Assembly (NCBI RefSeq): GCF_024704835.1
Contig: NZ_JAMXBE010000001.1
Location: forward strand, 310,001-374,000
DNA: 64,000 nt
Direction of reading: 5' to 3'
Source: Parapedobacter tibetensis
GTDB lineage: Bacteria > Bacteroidota > Bacteroidia > Sphingobacteriales > Sphingobacteriaceae
Shown: positions 47,486 through 56,653 of the stretch, one piece after another
Layout of the letters: each line of letters opens with the position of its first letter
Numbering within the stretch: position 1 is the stretch's first letter
Program-made: the position numbers and the translations under genes
The notes under the pieces: generated by a model
Seen by the model: only the letters and a program-made list of their open reading frames with translations
Database searches by the model: none
What the model was told of the DNA's origin: nothing

Positions 47486-48928
47486 TTAATCTCGGTCATC
47501 GGTAGTTACAAAAGTGATACCCGCTACATGCTCCCCCACAAAGAAACCGGCCATATCGGCGGTTTTATACCAGGCGGGTTTCCCTTCCATCCTGTCATGG
47601 ATGGTCGTGCCATTTATCACCAGGTTCTCGAAAACGATGTTCTTTATCTTTCGCTCTTCGTTGTAGCCGGCAATGATGGATAGCTCCGCATTTTTCCCGG
47701 TATAGGAAATATTCTTGAACAATACATTTTCAATCCCCATACCGGGCGCCGTACAGTATTTGGGATTGTAGAAAATCCGAAGGTTAACCAGCTGCCCTTG
47801 CCTGAAATCTTCTATGCGGATGTCTTCAAATTTCACGTTCCGGATGAGGTTGTTATCCCCGGCATTGATGCTCAGGCAACCTTGGTAATCGATCTGTGCC
47901 TCCTGATGATCGAGGATGTCTATATCTACGTAATGAAGGTTCTCGATCACTTCGGGATTCTCGGTATTTCCATGGATACCGATGAAAATCGGATGAGCCA
48001 CATCTGCCCATAATGTCGAATGTTGCATGGTAATGTTGCGGGCTCCTCCCACAAACCCTTTCCGTGTTGCGTATACCGTGGTGCAATCATCCGAGTTCCG
48101 GCAAAATACACGGTCGAAAAGCACATTATTGCTGGCAAATACGTTCATTCCATCTCCCCATCCATAATAACTGATACTTTTTACATTTCGGATGGTTACC
48201 GAATCAGATCCTCCAGTAGCACACTGGGTGGTAAATAGTCCGTCTACCAGCACATTGCTTGAATTCGCAATTTCTATCCCCATCTTTACCGTATGTTCCA
48301 CCATTCCGCGACCGATTACTTTCACATCACGAACGTTATGAATCAGTAACCGCCCCCGCAACACCGCACTACCATCTACATAAACCGTTTTACCGGAAGG
48401 AACCTGAAATTTGCCCTGTTCAAACGTATGGATACCGGGGCCAAAATAAATCACATCCGGATTATTCCGATCCGGGATATCCGACAGAAGGGGGTTCGCA
48501 AACAGGTGGAGGTTACCAAAGATATCCCCATTCACTTCGACCGAGAGGTTGCGGGGCCCCTCCAGTACGAACGTCACCGTCTGTCCGTCGGTAGCCGGCG
48601 TAATGCCATACGACAGCGGCCTTATCCGTGCCGAATCAACCTTACCACGATTATAGGTCACCGTTACTTCCACCTTTCCTTCAACATCAAAAAAAGCCAT
48701 GGACGCATCGGTCACGTTGTGTCCCGCCCCGGCAACCCGGTCAACCTTGATCAAATATACGGGCAACGTTTGCCAGCTTTCACCCGGAACCCTTACCTTA
48801 ACGGTGTAGTCATCATTCAGCAACGCGCCTTCCGGAGCCGGATAGACAACGAGTCTTCCATCAGCGAAAACCACGTTCGCTGACAGAAGCAGTCCGAGTG
48901 CAAAACTAAAAAAACGAAAATTCCGCAT
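47486..48928 (-). CDS. Secreted right-handed beta-helix glycosidase, GH28-like
   Basis: A protein of about 480 residues with a signal peptide (FFSFALGLLLSANVVFADG), an N-terminal beta domain and repeated beta-helix coils such as GRGMVEHTVKMGIEIANSSN, NNVLFDRVFCRNSDDCTTVY, ARNITMQHSTLWADVAHPIF and NVKFEDIRIEDFRQG. The NSDDCTTVY coil is where GH28 enzymes have their catalytic Asp pair, so polygalacturonase-like activity is likely; related beta-helix families such as GH110 cannot be excluded. I start at 48928 (MRNFRFF), two bases from the upstream stop. The longer frame from 49033 would overlap the lyase gene. Confidence 0.75.
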   Translation of the reverse strand: MRNFRFFSFALGLLLSANVVFADGRLVVYPAPEGALLNDDYTVKVRVPGESWQTLPVYLIKVDRVAGAGHNVTDASMAFFDVEGKVEVTVTYNRGKVDSARIRPLSYGITPATDGQTVTFVLEGPRNLSVEVNGDIFGNLHLFANPLLSDIPDRNNPDVIYFGPGIHTFEQGKFQVPSGKTVYVDGSAVLRGRLLIHNVRDVKVIGRGMVEHTVKMGIEIANSSNVLVDGLFTTQCATGGSDSVTIRNVKSISYYGWGDGMNVFASNNVLFDRVFCRNSDDCTTVYATRKGFVGGARNITMQHSTLWADVAHPIFIGIHGNTENPEVIENLHYVDIDILDHQEAQIDYQGCLSINAGDNNLIRNVKFEDIRIEDFRQGQLVNLRIFYNPKYCTAPGMGIENVLFKNISYTGKNAELSIIAGYNEERKIKNIVFENLVINGTTIHDRMEGKPAWYKTADMAGFFVGEHVAGITFVTTDDRD

Positions 48929-48929
48929 A

Positions 48930-50231
48930 CTAATCCAAGGTAAACATGAGCGTACCAAAGCCCAATTGGTCAAATCCGCCACTATTCGGCCCATAATCGC
49001 CCCCACCGCCTTCTGGCAAGGTCGTCTGTACACCCATACCGGTATAAGTGGCCGTCTTCCCTTTGACTTTTGTGTAATGGAAATAAGGTGCAGACCACAT
49101 CGGCCGGGCAGACCCTCTTCCTTGTTCGCTGATTTGGGTATGTATTTCTACTTGTGAACAATTAGCTGCCCACAGGCGGGTATATTCATGGAATGGGACG
49201 CTCAGCCGAGCGACGTTGTATTTTGCGGTATACTCGCAGGCCTTCAGGAAACGGTTATCGTCGAAACCATAGAAATCATCCCCTTGGTTCCATGTCAATT
49301 GGCATATCGTAGCCAACAACGCGATGACCAATGTGGAGTGTCCTTGGTCGCGTCCGCTTTCCTGCAATTGCGCCAAGCCCGTGTCGGCACCGGTAAACAC
49401 ATGGTTAATGGCTTTCGTTAGATTGCCATTTCCTCGCCCCTGCTGCAGGTAATGTACGGCATAGTTGTACATCGACCGGTTATCGGTCAATATCCCGATG
49501 GCCATCACGGATGCCAGGTTACAAAGATCCCAATTGGCCCAGTAGTGGGAATCGCATGTGCCCCAATGGGTGTTCAAAAACGCCATATTCAACGTATAGA
49601 ACACGTCGACCATCCATTGCTTATAGGCTGCAAAATCTTCAGCAGTCCAGCCCTCGTAATCCCGCAATAGCTCTCCAGCCAGCGCAAACTGGTAGCCATA
49701 AATCCCGCCCGCCAGCGCAGTGTTCGAATCCCCACTGATTCGTTCACAGGTAGCAGCCCACGCATTGAGTATCTGTACCGCTTTATCGGCATAAGCATCA
49801 TCGCCGGAAATCTTCCAGCGCAAGGCAAGCTGATAAGCTGCGGCCACATCATTGAATGCCCTGGAATAGTTATCGGGATCCGGCTCTTCTCGCGAATTGC
49901 CTCCCCTGACCAGCTTCACAACAGGATTGGGCATGTAAGACAGTTGGGCGCGGGAATTGGCAGTCAACTTATTCCACCCCGACACCCAAGGCTCCGCACC
50001 GGCATTGATTTTCGTCTTGATACGTGCAAAGTCCTCCGCTGTATGGAGTCCTCCGACATGTTTAATCGGAGTGGTAGGCGACAAGGTGTCGATGTATTGC
50101 ATTACGCCCTGATTGGATGTGGTGTCTATCCCCGGGTCTATGTTGTTGACCGTGCCTTTTGAACAAGCGGCGGCATACAATAGGCAGCCCATCATGAGCG
50201 ATACTGTGGTGTGGATTGTTAAACGTTTCAT
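48930..50231 (-). CDS. Alginate-lyase-superfamily polysaccharide lyase, lipoprotein
   Basis: The 433-residue protein has a lipoprotein signal (CLLYAAACSKG) and an (alpha/alpha)-toroid of the Alginate_lyase superfamily, as found in PL5 and PL38 families. Blocks include GGLHTAEDFARIKTKINAG, NDVAAAYQLALRWKISGDDA, FLNTHWGTCDSHYWANWDLC with Asn and His residues typical for lyase active sites, and QESGRDQGHSTLVIALLA with a conserved Arg-Asp-Gln-Gly-His. Substrate could be alginate, glucuronan or a related polyuronate. The stop is one base from the start of the GH28-like gene. Confidence 0.8.
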   Translation of the reverse strand: MKRLTIHTTVSLMMGCLLYAAACSKGTVNNIDPGIDTTSNQGVMQYIDTLSPTTPIKHVGGLHTAEDFARIKTKINAGAEPWVSGWNKLTANSRAQLSYMPNPVVKLVRGGNSREEPDPDNYSRAFNDVAAAYQLALRWKISGDDAYADKAVQILNAWAATCERISGDSNTALAGGIYGYQFALAGELLRDYEGWTAEDFAAYKQWMVDVFYTLNMAFLNTHWGTCDSHYWANWDLCNLASVMAIGILTDNRSMYNYAVHYLQQGRGNGNLTKAINHVFTGADTGLAQLQESGRDQGHSTLVIALLATICQLTWNQGDDFYGFDDNRFLKACEYTAKYNVARLSVPFHEYTRLWAANCSQVEIHTQISEQGRGSARPMWSAPYFHYTKVKGKTATYTGMGVQTTLPEGGGGDYGPNSGGFDQLGFGTLMFTLD

Positions 50232-50303
50232 ACCATCGAGATTTATCAGTTGTTAATAAAGGCATCAAGAGCCTGTTTGTTTTCGAACCTATCCTACAGG
50301 CGC

Positions 50304-51335
50304 TTATTGCTCCACAATATTGCCGTAAAACTCAATCTCAGCTATATTGCCATTTCCAACTGGAGCAAAATAATAGATATACCGGTAGGCTTCTTCTGTA
50401 TCAATAGCGACCTCTGTGTACACACCTACCGGTGGCGTTTCAGTAATTTTATGCAGCACGACATAGTCACTTAACGAGGGATCATTTGAAGCCCTTATTT
50501 CCGCATCAACCATCCGAACCGGATGTGAAGCACGGGGCACATAACGAACCGACTTCAAAACGGCGGCTTTGCCATCGCCCAAATCGTAACCAACATAAGA
50601 AGGGTTACCGGGACCGTCGATAAAAGTCGTAATATCGCCGTCTACAGCTGCCGTTATTTCAGTAGCCGGATTGCCTCCCCAAGACCCAGCGTGCCCAATG
50701 AGCGTACCGGATAGTTTTTCAATGCCCACCAGTAGAAACGGCCCGGTTAGACGCTGACCATCCACCATTAAAATAATAGAGCCTGAGGGTACGTCTGATA
50801 CCGTAAACCGTACTTCCGTAGGGCTAACAGAAACTATCTGGACTTCTTCAGCACCGATAAACACCTGCACAAGCGAGGGGTCGTTTCCAAAATTCTCACC
50901 TGTGATAGTCACCTCATCACCCACTGCGGCCATTTCGGCGTCAACTGCAACAATCCTTGCCGAAGGCAAATAGACAAACGCTTGAGAAGTAGTGTCTCTT
51001 TTCCCGAAAATCTCTATGGTCAATATGCCAGACATTCCATTTTCCGGAGCTTGCACAACGATACGACTATCTTCTACCGTACGAACGGTATCGGCAAGGA
51101 CACCTCCAAAGTAAACTTTGACTGCGTTGACCGCATCGCCAAAATCGGCCCCTTCTATCGTGATATCGCTGCCAATATAGCCCTGTTTTGGATAGAAATC
51201 CTCCACGACAGGAGCAGGATACACAAACTCCCTGAAATTCGGGCCCTTTTCACACCCTGCCAAGAACAGGCACATAACCGCTACCATACCGGCTGCGATC
51301 ATGTTGTTTAATATCAGTTTTTTCATTTTTTTCAA
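50304..51335 (-). CDS. IPT/TIG-domain surface lipoprotein (SusE/F position)
   Basis: The 343-residue protein has a lipoprotein signal (MVAVMCLFLAGCEKG) and two IPT/TIG immunoglobulin-like domains: one from about 40-115 (VVEDFYPKQGYIGSDITIEG) and one from about 128-200 (ARIVAVDAEMAAVGDEVTIT). The last 120 residues resemble a carbohydrate-binding beta-sandwich (GYDLGDGKAAVLKSVRYVPR, then IRASNDPSLSDY), as in F5/8-type or discoidin-like modules. Directly downstream of susD, it is most likely a surface glycan-binding protein of the complex. Confidence 0.82.
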   Translation of the reverse strand: MKKMKKLILNNMIAAGMVAVMCLFLAGCEKGPNFREFVYPAPVVEDFYPKQGYIGSDITIEGADFGDAVNAVKVYFGGVLADTVRTVEDSRIVVQAPENGMSGILTIEIFGKRDTTSQAFVYLPSARIVAVDAEMAAVGDEVTITGENFGNDPSLVQVFIGAEEVQIVSVSPTEVRFTVSDVPSGSIILMVDGQRLTGPFLLVGIEKLSGTLIGHAGSWGGNPATEITAAVDGDITTFIDGPGNPSYVGYDLGDGKAAVLKSVRYVPRASHPVRMVDAEIRASNDPSLSDYVVLHKITETPPVGVYTEVAIDTEEAYRYIYYFAPVGNGNIAEIEFYGNIVEQ

Positions 51336-51364
51336 ATTTCTAATCGGTCTATGAATCGTGCCGC

Positions 51365-53143
51365 CTAATACCCGGGATTTTGGAGCAAGTTACCGTTCAG
51401 CTGGATCTGCTGGATGGAAATCGGATACAGATAATGCCGTTGCATCACCGAATGGTTTAAGTTGCTGGATATTATAACGCAATTCAATATGCCGTCTGCA
51501 GTCTGTACAGTCTCTTCACCCCACACATACGTATTAGGCTGGTAGGCTTCCGTCGGGCTTCCGTCTGGATTTTTGAACGGTGTGGCATACGAACCATCGC
51601 CAACAACCCTGCCCAATCGGGAGGCATTAAGGGATTCTTCCAGTATCCCCCATCGCTTCAGGTCGTCAAAGCGTTTTCCTTCGCGATAGAGCTCCATGGC
51701 TCTTTCCCTTCGGATTTCCTCCCTCATGTCCAATCCATGTGCCGTTGCCAATGCATTGGTCAAGGGGGCCACCGCACCGCGAGCCCTCAACAAATTAACG
51801 GATTCGTCCAACTGCTCATCCGTAATCGTTTCATTCAGTTCGTAGAGTGCCTCTGCATAAATCAGGTACACTTCGGCCAGGCGTATGATGGGCCAGTTGG
51901 CCGATTCGGTCAGGTCAGGCCGGCGCGAGCCATGGCCAAAAACTGCGAACTTACTGTTGCCATATCCGCCGAAGCCCAAGCCTCCGAATGACAGAGTAAT
52001 CGTGGCCGGGGCTTGCGTAGCCGCATACAGATAGTTGAGCAAACGACGGTCCCGGTTCTGAAACTCAGACGTGAAAGTATGGTAGCCCTGAAACAAGGGT
52101 GACTTATCTGCTGGCAATCCGTCTGTACAGACAGCCATGTCCACAAACTTACGGCTAGGATACAACTGCCAGGATGTCCAGGAAATATTCAGCCTCGACT
52201 GCCGGTGTGTAAAATCGTACACACTATAGAGGATAAACTCATTGTTGGTCGATTTGTCATAACCACCGGGATTTGATTCGCCGTCTTCCAGGTTGAACAG
52301 GTACCACGAACTCAGGTTTGCCATGCTCGGGTCTGCGTTTTTATTCCAAAGCTCATAGCCCCCGTTGTCCATCACATCTTTCACCTGCACGATTGCGTCT
52401 GCCAGATAGCGGTTGATGTTTGACGGATCGTATCCGGCCGTGCCCGCTCCTACGGATACACCATCGCCATCGGTTGCTTGGCCGACATATTTTTGCCATG
52501 TGGCGGCATATAACGACACCTGTGCTTTAAAGGCTTTGGCGGCCCAGTTACTGACCCGACCCTTTTCGGAGGCGGGTATGTTCTGTTCCGTGGGCAACCG
52601 ATTAATCGCCTGATCCAGATCGGATAGTATAAGCTCGATCACCTCGTATCGGCTATTGCGCTTGCCGAACAGTTCCGGAGCGTCTATATCCAGCACATCG
52701 GTAATAATGGGCACGCCACCAAACGTCTTCAGGAGGTTGAAATAGGAATACGCCCTGAAGAAATAAGCCTCGCCTACATATTGGTCGATACTTTCCGCCC
52801 CATCATATTCACCTACTTTCGAAAGCAGGATGTTGCAGCTCCTTATACCTGAATAGTTCCAATTGTTATTGCTTGGTATGATCGTACCGTGCCCCAGATC
52901 GGATCCATTACCATTGGAATTGGCGGATATGTCCGAACTGTTGTCCATATTGCCAAAGCTCCAGCCCTGCAATTGGCCATAAAAACCCGTGGCATATGCC
53001 TTAAAGTCACCAGCCTTTTTGAAATAGACCGCATCGGTATATTGTGCCGGTGGGTCTAGATCGACAAAATTTTTCTGGCAGGAGACCGTTGTTGCCAAAG
53101 CTCCAAAGGCAAACAAATAATTCAATATCTTTTTCATCGTCAT
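51365..53143 (-). CDS. SusD/RagB outer-membrane glycan-binding lipoprotein
   Basis: The 592-residue partner of the SusC transporter. A lipoprotein signal (FAFGALATTVSCQKN, Cys near 22) precedes the all-alpha TPR-like fold. The typical blocks are QYTDAVYFKKAGDFKAYATG, YVGEAYFFRAYSYFNLLKTF with GGVPII following, LPTEQNIPASEKGRVSNWAA, IRLAEVYLIYAEALYELNE, and the C-terminal RAMELYREGKRFDDLKRWG and HYLYPISIQQIQLNGNLLQN. It binds the target glycan at the cell surface. The gene begins 16 bases after susC. Confidence 0.96.
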   Translation of the reverse strand: MTMKKILNYLFAFGALATTVSCQKNFVDLDPPAQYTDAVYFKKAGDFKAYATGFYGQLQGWSFGNMDNSSDISANSNGNGSDLGHGTIIPSNNNWNYSGIRSCNILLSKVGEYDGAESIDQYVGEAYFFRAYSYFNLLKTFGGVPIITDVLDIDAPELFGKRNSRYEVIELILSDLDQAINRLPTEQNIPASEKGRVSNWAAKAFKAQVSLYAATWQKYVGQATDGDGVSVGAGTAGYDPSNINRYLADAIVQVKDVMDNGGYELWNKNADPSMANLSSWYLFNLEDGESNPGGYDKSTNNEFILYSVYDFTHRQSRLNISWTSWQLYPSRKFVDMAVCTDGLPADKSPLFQGYHTFTSEFQNRDRRLLNYLYAATQAPATITLSFGGLGFGGYGNSKFAVFGHGSRRPDLTESANWPIIRLAEVYLIYAEALYELNETITDEQLDESVNLLRARGAVAPLTNALATAHGLDMREEIRRERAMELYREGKRFDDLKRWGILEESLNASRLGRVVGDGSYATPFKNPDGSPTEAYQPNTYVWGEETVQTADGILNCVIISSNLNHSVMQRHYLYPISIQQIQLNGNLLQNPGY

Positions 53144-53159
53144 GTACTTTGTATCGTTG

Positions 53160-56100
53160 TTAAAAGCCTACATTTAATCCGAAAGACCATGTTCTGGCAA
53201 AGGGATAACCACTGTTGATGGACGCCTCGCCCATTTCCGGATCGAACCCATCTTTAATGGATGTCTTTTCCCAAAGGTCATTGCCTGAGAAATAAAGCCT
53301 TACACGGCCCAATTTCGCCCTATCGGTCAGGTATTTAGGCAACGTATACCCAACAATCAGCGTTTTCAGCCGGATATAGCGGCTGTTTTGCAACATGAAG
53401 TCATTGTTGGCATAATTCCAGTTCGCGCGTGTATTGTTGATCGTCAGACGTGGGTAGGGGGCGCCCGGGTTATCCGCTGTCCAGGTTTGCCCCAGGAAGT
53501 TGGGATTCTGGTTGGTCCAAATCGCTCCGAACGGGTAGGCCATGTATCCGCTGCGCATGATGTTCTGCTGCAGGTGCCCCTGGAAAAACGCATTCAGATC
53601 AAACCCTTTCCATGATCCGCCAAGGTTAATGCCATAAACGAAATGTGGCACGCCGTCACCTGCGTAGACGAGGGAGCTTTCCTCGTTTCCTATTGCTGTG
53701 ATATTGCCCGTACCTACTACATCGACCTTTTTGGTATCACCGGGCCTCAACGCGACGGCTTGGTTGTTTTGGGGGAAGCCTTGCAGTGCATCACTACCTC
53801 CATAAGTTGCATAATAGGCATCCACCTCGGCTTGATCCCTAAAGTATCCATTGGTCTTCCAAACGAACCAAGGCTGCCATGGATAACCATTAACGATACC
53901 ATTACCACCCGCCCCATAATTGTCTGCACCTTCCACGCCGGTCACCAATGTCCTCGTATCGCCAATATTGACATTCAGGTTATAGCTAAAGTCGCCTTTG
54001 GTATCCTTCCACCCCATGATAACCTCCCATCCTTTTGTATTGAAATTACCACTATTGGTTTGGGGTGCATTTCCACCCAATACAGCGGGATAGGTCACAT
54101 TGATGAGCATTCCTATATTGTCTTTGACAAAATAATCAAAGGAAGTGGTCAGGCGACTATTGAAAAAGCCAAGGTCGATACCGATATTCTGCTGCTTGAC
54201 CCGTTCCCATGAACGCGTCAGACTGATCAACCCGTTATTGTTCAACCCGCTTGATGACACGGGGGCAGACGGGTATCCCAAAACTGCGGAACCTATACTG
54301 ACGGTCGATAGGTAGTCGAAAGCACCTAGGCCCGAAGCTTCGTTGCCCGTCATGCCGTATGTCGCACGGATTTTACCGAAATCCAATACGGATGTCATTC
54401 CATCCAGAAACGATTCTTTGGAAAAAAGCCAGGCTACCTGTGCTGATCCAAAGTTTTTGAACTTAAATCCGGGAGCGAACCGGGAGTTACCGTCTCTCCT
54501 TCCCACGAGCTCAACGATATATTTCTCGTCATAGTCATAATTCAACCTACTGATGTAGGAATACCGGCCAATCAGGGTCTTTCCCCCGGTGTTTGTTTGT
54601 GTTTCCAAATCTGCCAAGCTGATATCATAGACTCCGAGGTCTTCAAACCCCACGCGGTTTCCACTAAGCCACTGGGTACTGTTTTTTTCGGCATTGATAC
54701 CCGCTATGGCCGAAAAATTGTGCAATCCGCTGAATGTTTTGTTATAACGCACCATACCCTCATAAAACTGGTAGTACCCCTGCCACGCATTGGTAAAATA
54801 TACATTATTGGAGCCACTTGTATTAAGACCGATACCCGTCTGGACACCGTACCAGTTATACAAGGGAACTTCCAAGACGTATCGCTCTTCATTAAAGCGT
54901 TCGTTTTGGATAGATGCCAGCCCTTCAATGGATAGCCCGTCTATTATTTCATAGCTAGCTTTTATATCCGCGCGACCAGTGAGCGAGTTCCTGCTACGGC
55001 GGCCACCGTCCGCTGTCATGGCAGCCGCATTTCTGATTGCTCCGCCATCAATCCCGTTGAACGTGGCAAACCATTGCCCATGCGGATTTTTCGCCGGATA
55101 GAACGGCATGTCATAAGCATATAAGGTGTTATCCAGCCCTACCGAGGGCTCAGCAATCGTAGAGTTGATTAAACTGATTGTTGTTTCCAGCTTCAGTTTT
55201 TCGGTTAGCTGATAATCATGGTTCAGGCGGGCGTTTAGCTGCTTCTGACCGTCATAGGCCGTCGCGAGGTTTCCTTTGTTGTCAGCATACCCAACCGAAA
55301 GGCGATATGAAGATTTATCCCCACCCTGCGACAAGCTTAGGTTATGCTGATAGGAGTAACGTGTTGCAAACATTTCGTCCAGCCTGTTTGAATTGAAGAT
55401 GTAAAAATCTGTCCCGAAAAGGTCATACCTGCCCTCGTGCCCCTGTTGCATGAGACGTACATTATCTTCGCCCCAAACCCACCAGTTGGGTGTGGTCTCT
55501 TCTTTATTGGCTTCAATCCACAACGTCGCATATTCGGACATGTTCGGGGAATAGCTGGTAATCCCATTGGTATTGAAGCGGAAATTGCCGTTGTAGTCTA
55601 TCTTCAATTGTCCCTTTCCTCGCTTAGTAGTTACCAAGATGACCCCGTTGGATGCCCTTGACCCATAGATCGCCGCTGCACCATCTTTAAGTACCGATAT
55701 ACTTTCGATGTCATCGGGGTTCAAGTTCTGGAACGAATAATTGTTCAAAACCGGTACCCCATCGACGATGATCAACGGGTTGCTTCCGTTCACCGAGGAT
55801 GCCCCACGGATCCTGAAATTAAGCCCTTCGTTCCCCGGCCGAGGCGAATTACGTGTCACCACCAAGCCCGGTGTCTGCCCTTGAAGCGCCAAACCGATAT
55901 TGGTTACCGCTCGGTTTTCGAACACTTCTGAACTAATCGTTTCGACAGCACCGGTAACCGTTGCCTTCTTCTGCGTCCCATAACCTACCACGATTACTTC
56001 GTCGAGTTCATCCGTACGCGGCATCAGGTTTATGGTGATGTTTGTTTGCGAACCGATGTAGAATTCTCGCGCATCGTAGCCGATATAACTGACCACGATC

Positions 56101-56330
56101 ACCGCATTTGCCTGTGGAAGCGTAAGTTGGAATGCTCCGTTTTCCCCTGAGGACGTCCCGATTTGGGTATCTTTAATTTTAATGGCTGCACCCCTTATCG
56201 GCTCTCGGGTTTCAGCGTCTATGACGCTGCCCGAAATCACCTTGGTTTGAGCAAAGGATTGTATAAAAGCCAAAAGAAATAAAGGCAATAACCAGACACC
56301 TCTACTTCGAAAAGCACATTTTAGATTCAT
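53160..56330 (-). CDS. SusC/RagA TonB-linked outer-membrane transporter
   Basis: The 1056-residue receptor imports oligosaccharides. A signal peptide (LLPLFLLAFIQSFAQ) is followed by a carboxypeptidase-D-like plug-proximal domain (about 30-115; GSVIDAETREPIRGAAIKIK and VVSYIGYDAREFYIG). The SusC hallmark DELDEVIVVGYGTQKKATVT comes next, then the plug (LIIVDGVPVLNNYSFQNLN; GAAAIYGSRASNGVILVTT) and the 22-strand barrel ending in SFGLNVGF. No sigma-regulator (STN/FecR) domain is seen. It is the first gene of the operon and is probably controlled by the adjacent hybrid regulator. Confidence 0.97.
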   Translation of the reverse strand: MNLKCAFRSRGVWLLPLFLLAFIQSFAQTKVISGSVIDAETREPIRGAAIKIKDTQIGTSSGENGAFQLTLPQANAVIVVSYIGYDAREFYIGSQTNITINLMPRTDELDEVIVVGYGTQKKATVTGAVETISSEVFENRAVTNIGLALQGQTPGLVVTRNSPRPGNEGLNFRIRGASSVNGSNPLIIVDGVPVLNNYSFQNLNPDDIESISVLKDGAAAIYGSRASNGVILVTTKRGKGQLKIDYNGNFRFNTNGITSYSPNMSEYATLWIEANKEETTPNWWVWGEDNVRLMQQGHEGRYDLFGTDFYIFNSNRLDEMFATRYSYQHNLSLSQGGDKSSYRLSVGYADNKGNLATAYDGQKQLNARLNHDYQLTEKLKLETTISLINSTIAEPSVGLDNTLYAYDMPFYPAKNPHGQWFATFNGIDGGAIRNAAAMTADGGRRSRNSLTGRADIKASYEIIDGLSIEGLASIQNERFNEERYVLEVPLYNWYGVQTGIGLNTSGSNNVYFTNAWQGYYQFYEGMVRYNKTFSGLHNFSAIAGINAEKNSTQWLSGNRVGFEDLGVYDISLADLETQTNTGGKTLIGRYSYISRLNYDYDEKYIVELVGRRDGNSRFAPGFKFKNFGSAQVAWLFSKESFLDGMTSVLDFGKIRATYGMTGNEASGLGAFDYLSTVSIGSAVLGYPSAPVSSSGLNNNGLISLTRSWERVKQQNIGIDLGFFNSRLTTSFDYFVKDNIGMLINVTYPAVLGGNAPQTNSGNFNTKGWEVIMGWKDTKGDFSYNLNVNIGDTRTLVTGVEGADNYGAGGNGIVNGYPWQPWFVWKTNGYFRDQAEVDAYYATYGGSDALQGFPQNNQAVALRPGDTKKVDVVGTGNITAIGNEESSLVYAGDGVPHFVYGINLGGSWKGFDLNAFFQGHLQQNIMRSGYMAYPFGAIWTNQNPNFLGQTWTADNPGAPYPRLTINNTRANWNYANNDFMLQNSRYIRLKTLIVGYTLPKYLTDRAKLGRVRLYFSGNDLWEKTSIKDGFDPEMGEASINSGYPFARTWSFGLNVGF

Positions 56331-56542
56331 AATTCATTTTTTAAGGTTTAATAATCTATTTCACAGACTTGGATTCCCTCCTCCAATTGTCTGGTAATTC
56401 AAAAAAAGCTATCTGCACTAGTTTAAATCGGTTTAATCACTTGGGTTTATTTTTACGCATAGAAATCATAATTAAATAGGTGAACAAAAGAGTTAATTGG
56501 TATTCTTAGTTATTAGTGTCCTTCAGACATAGAAGGATGAGA

Positions 56543-56550
56543 CAAAGGTA
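56543..56550 (-). promoter_or_regulatory. -7 box of the susC promoter
   Basis: On the minus strand this reads TACCTTTG, an exact match to TAnnTTTG. It would give a leader of about 205 bases before susC. No clear -33 box is seen, which fits an activated promoter. The rest of the 56331-56653 spacer contains no gene; no operator was recognised. Confidence 0.5.
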
Positions 56551-56653
56551 TAGCCGGTACCCTATTTAGGATAGGTCAATTCGTCTCAAATGATAGGTTA
56601 TTTTGTTAGAATCGATGAAAAACCCTCGATTTATAGCGACTAAACCGGTTCAA

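Noticed and set aside
48930-49033. Longer N-terminus for the GH28-like protein
   Set aside because: The extra 35 residues overlap the lyase gene and precede a normal signal peptide beginning at 48928.
50269-50280. GAGCCTGTTT match to the end of the MITE-like element
   Set aside because: Only about ten bases match, no partner end or target duplication is present, and the following sequence is unrelated.
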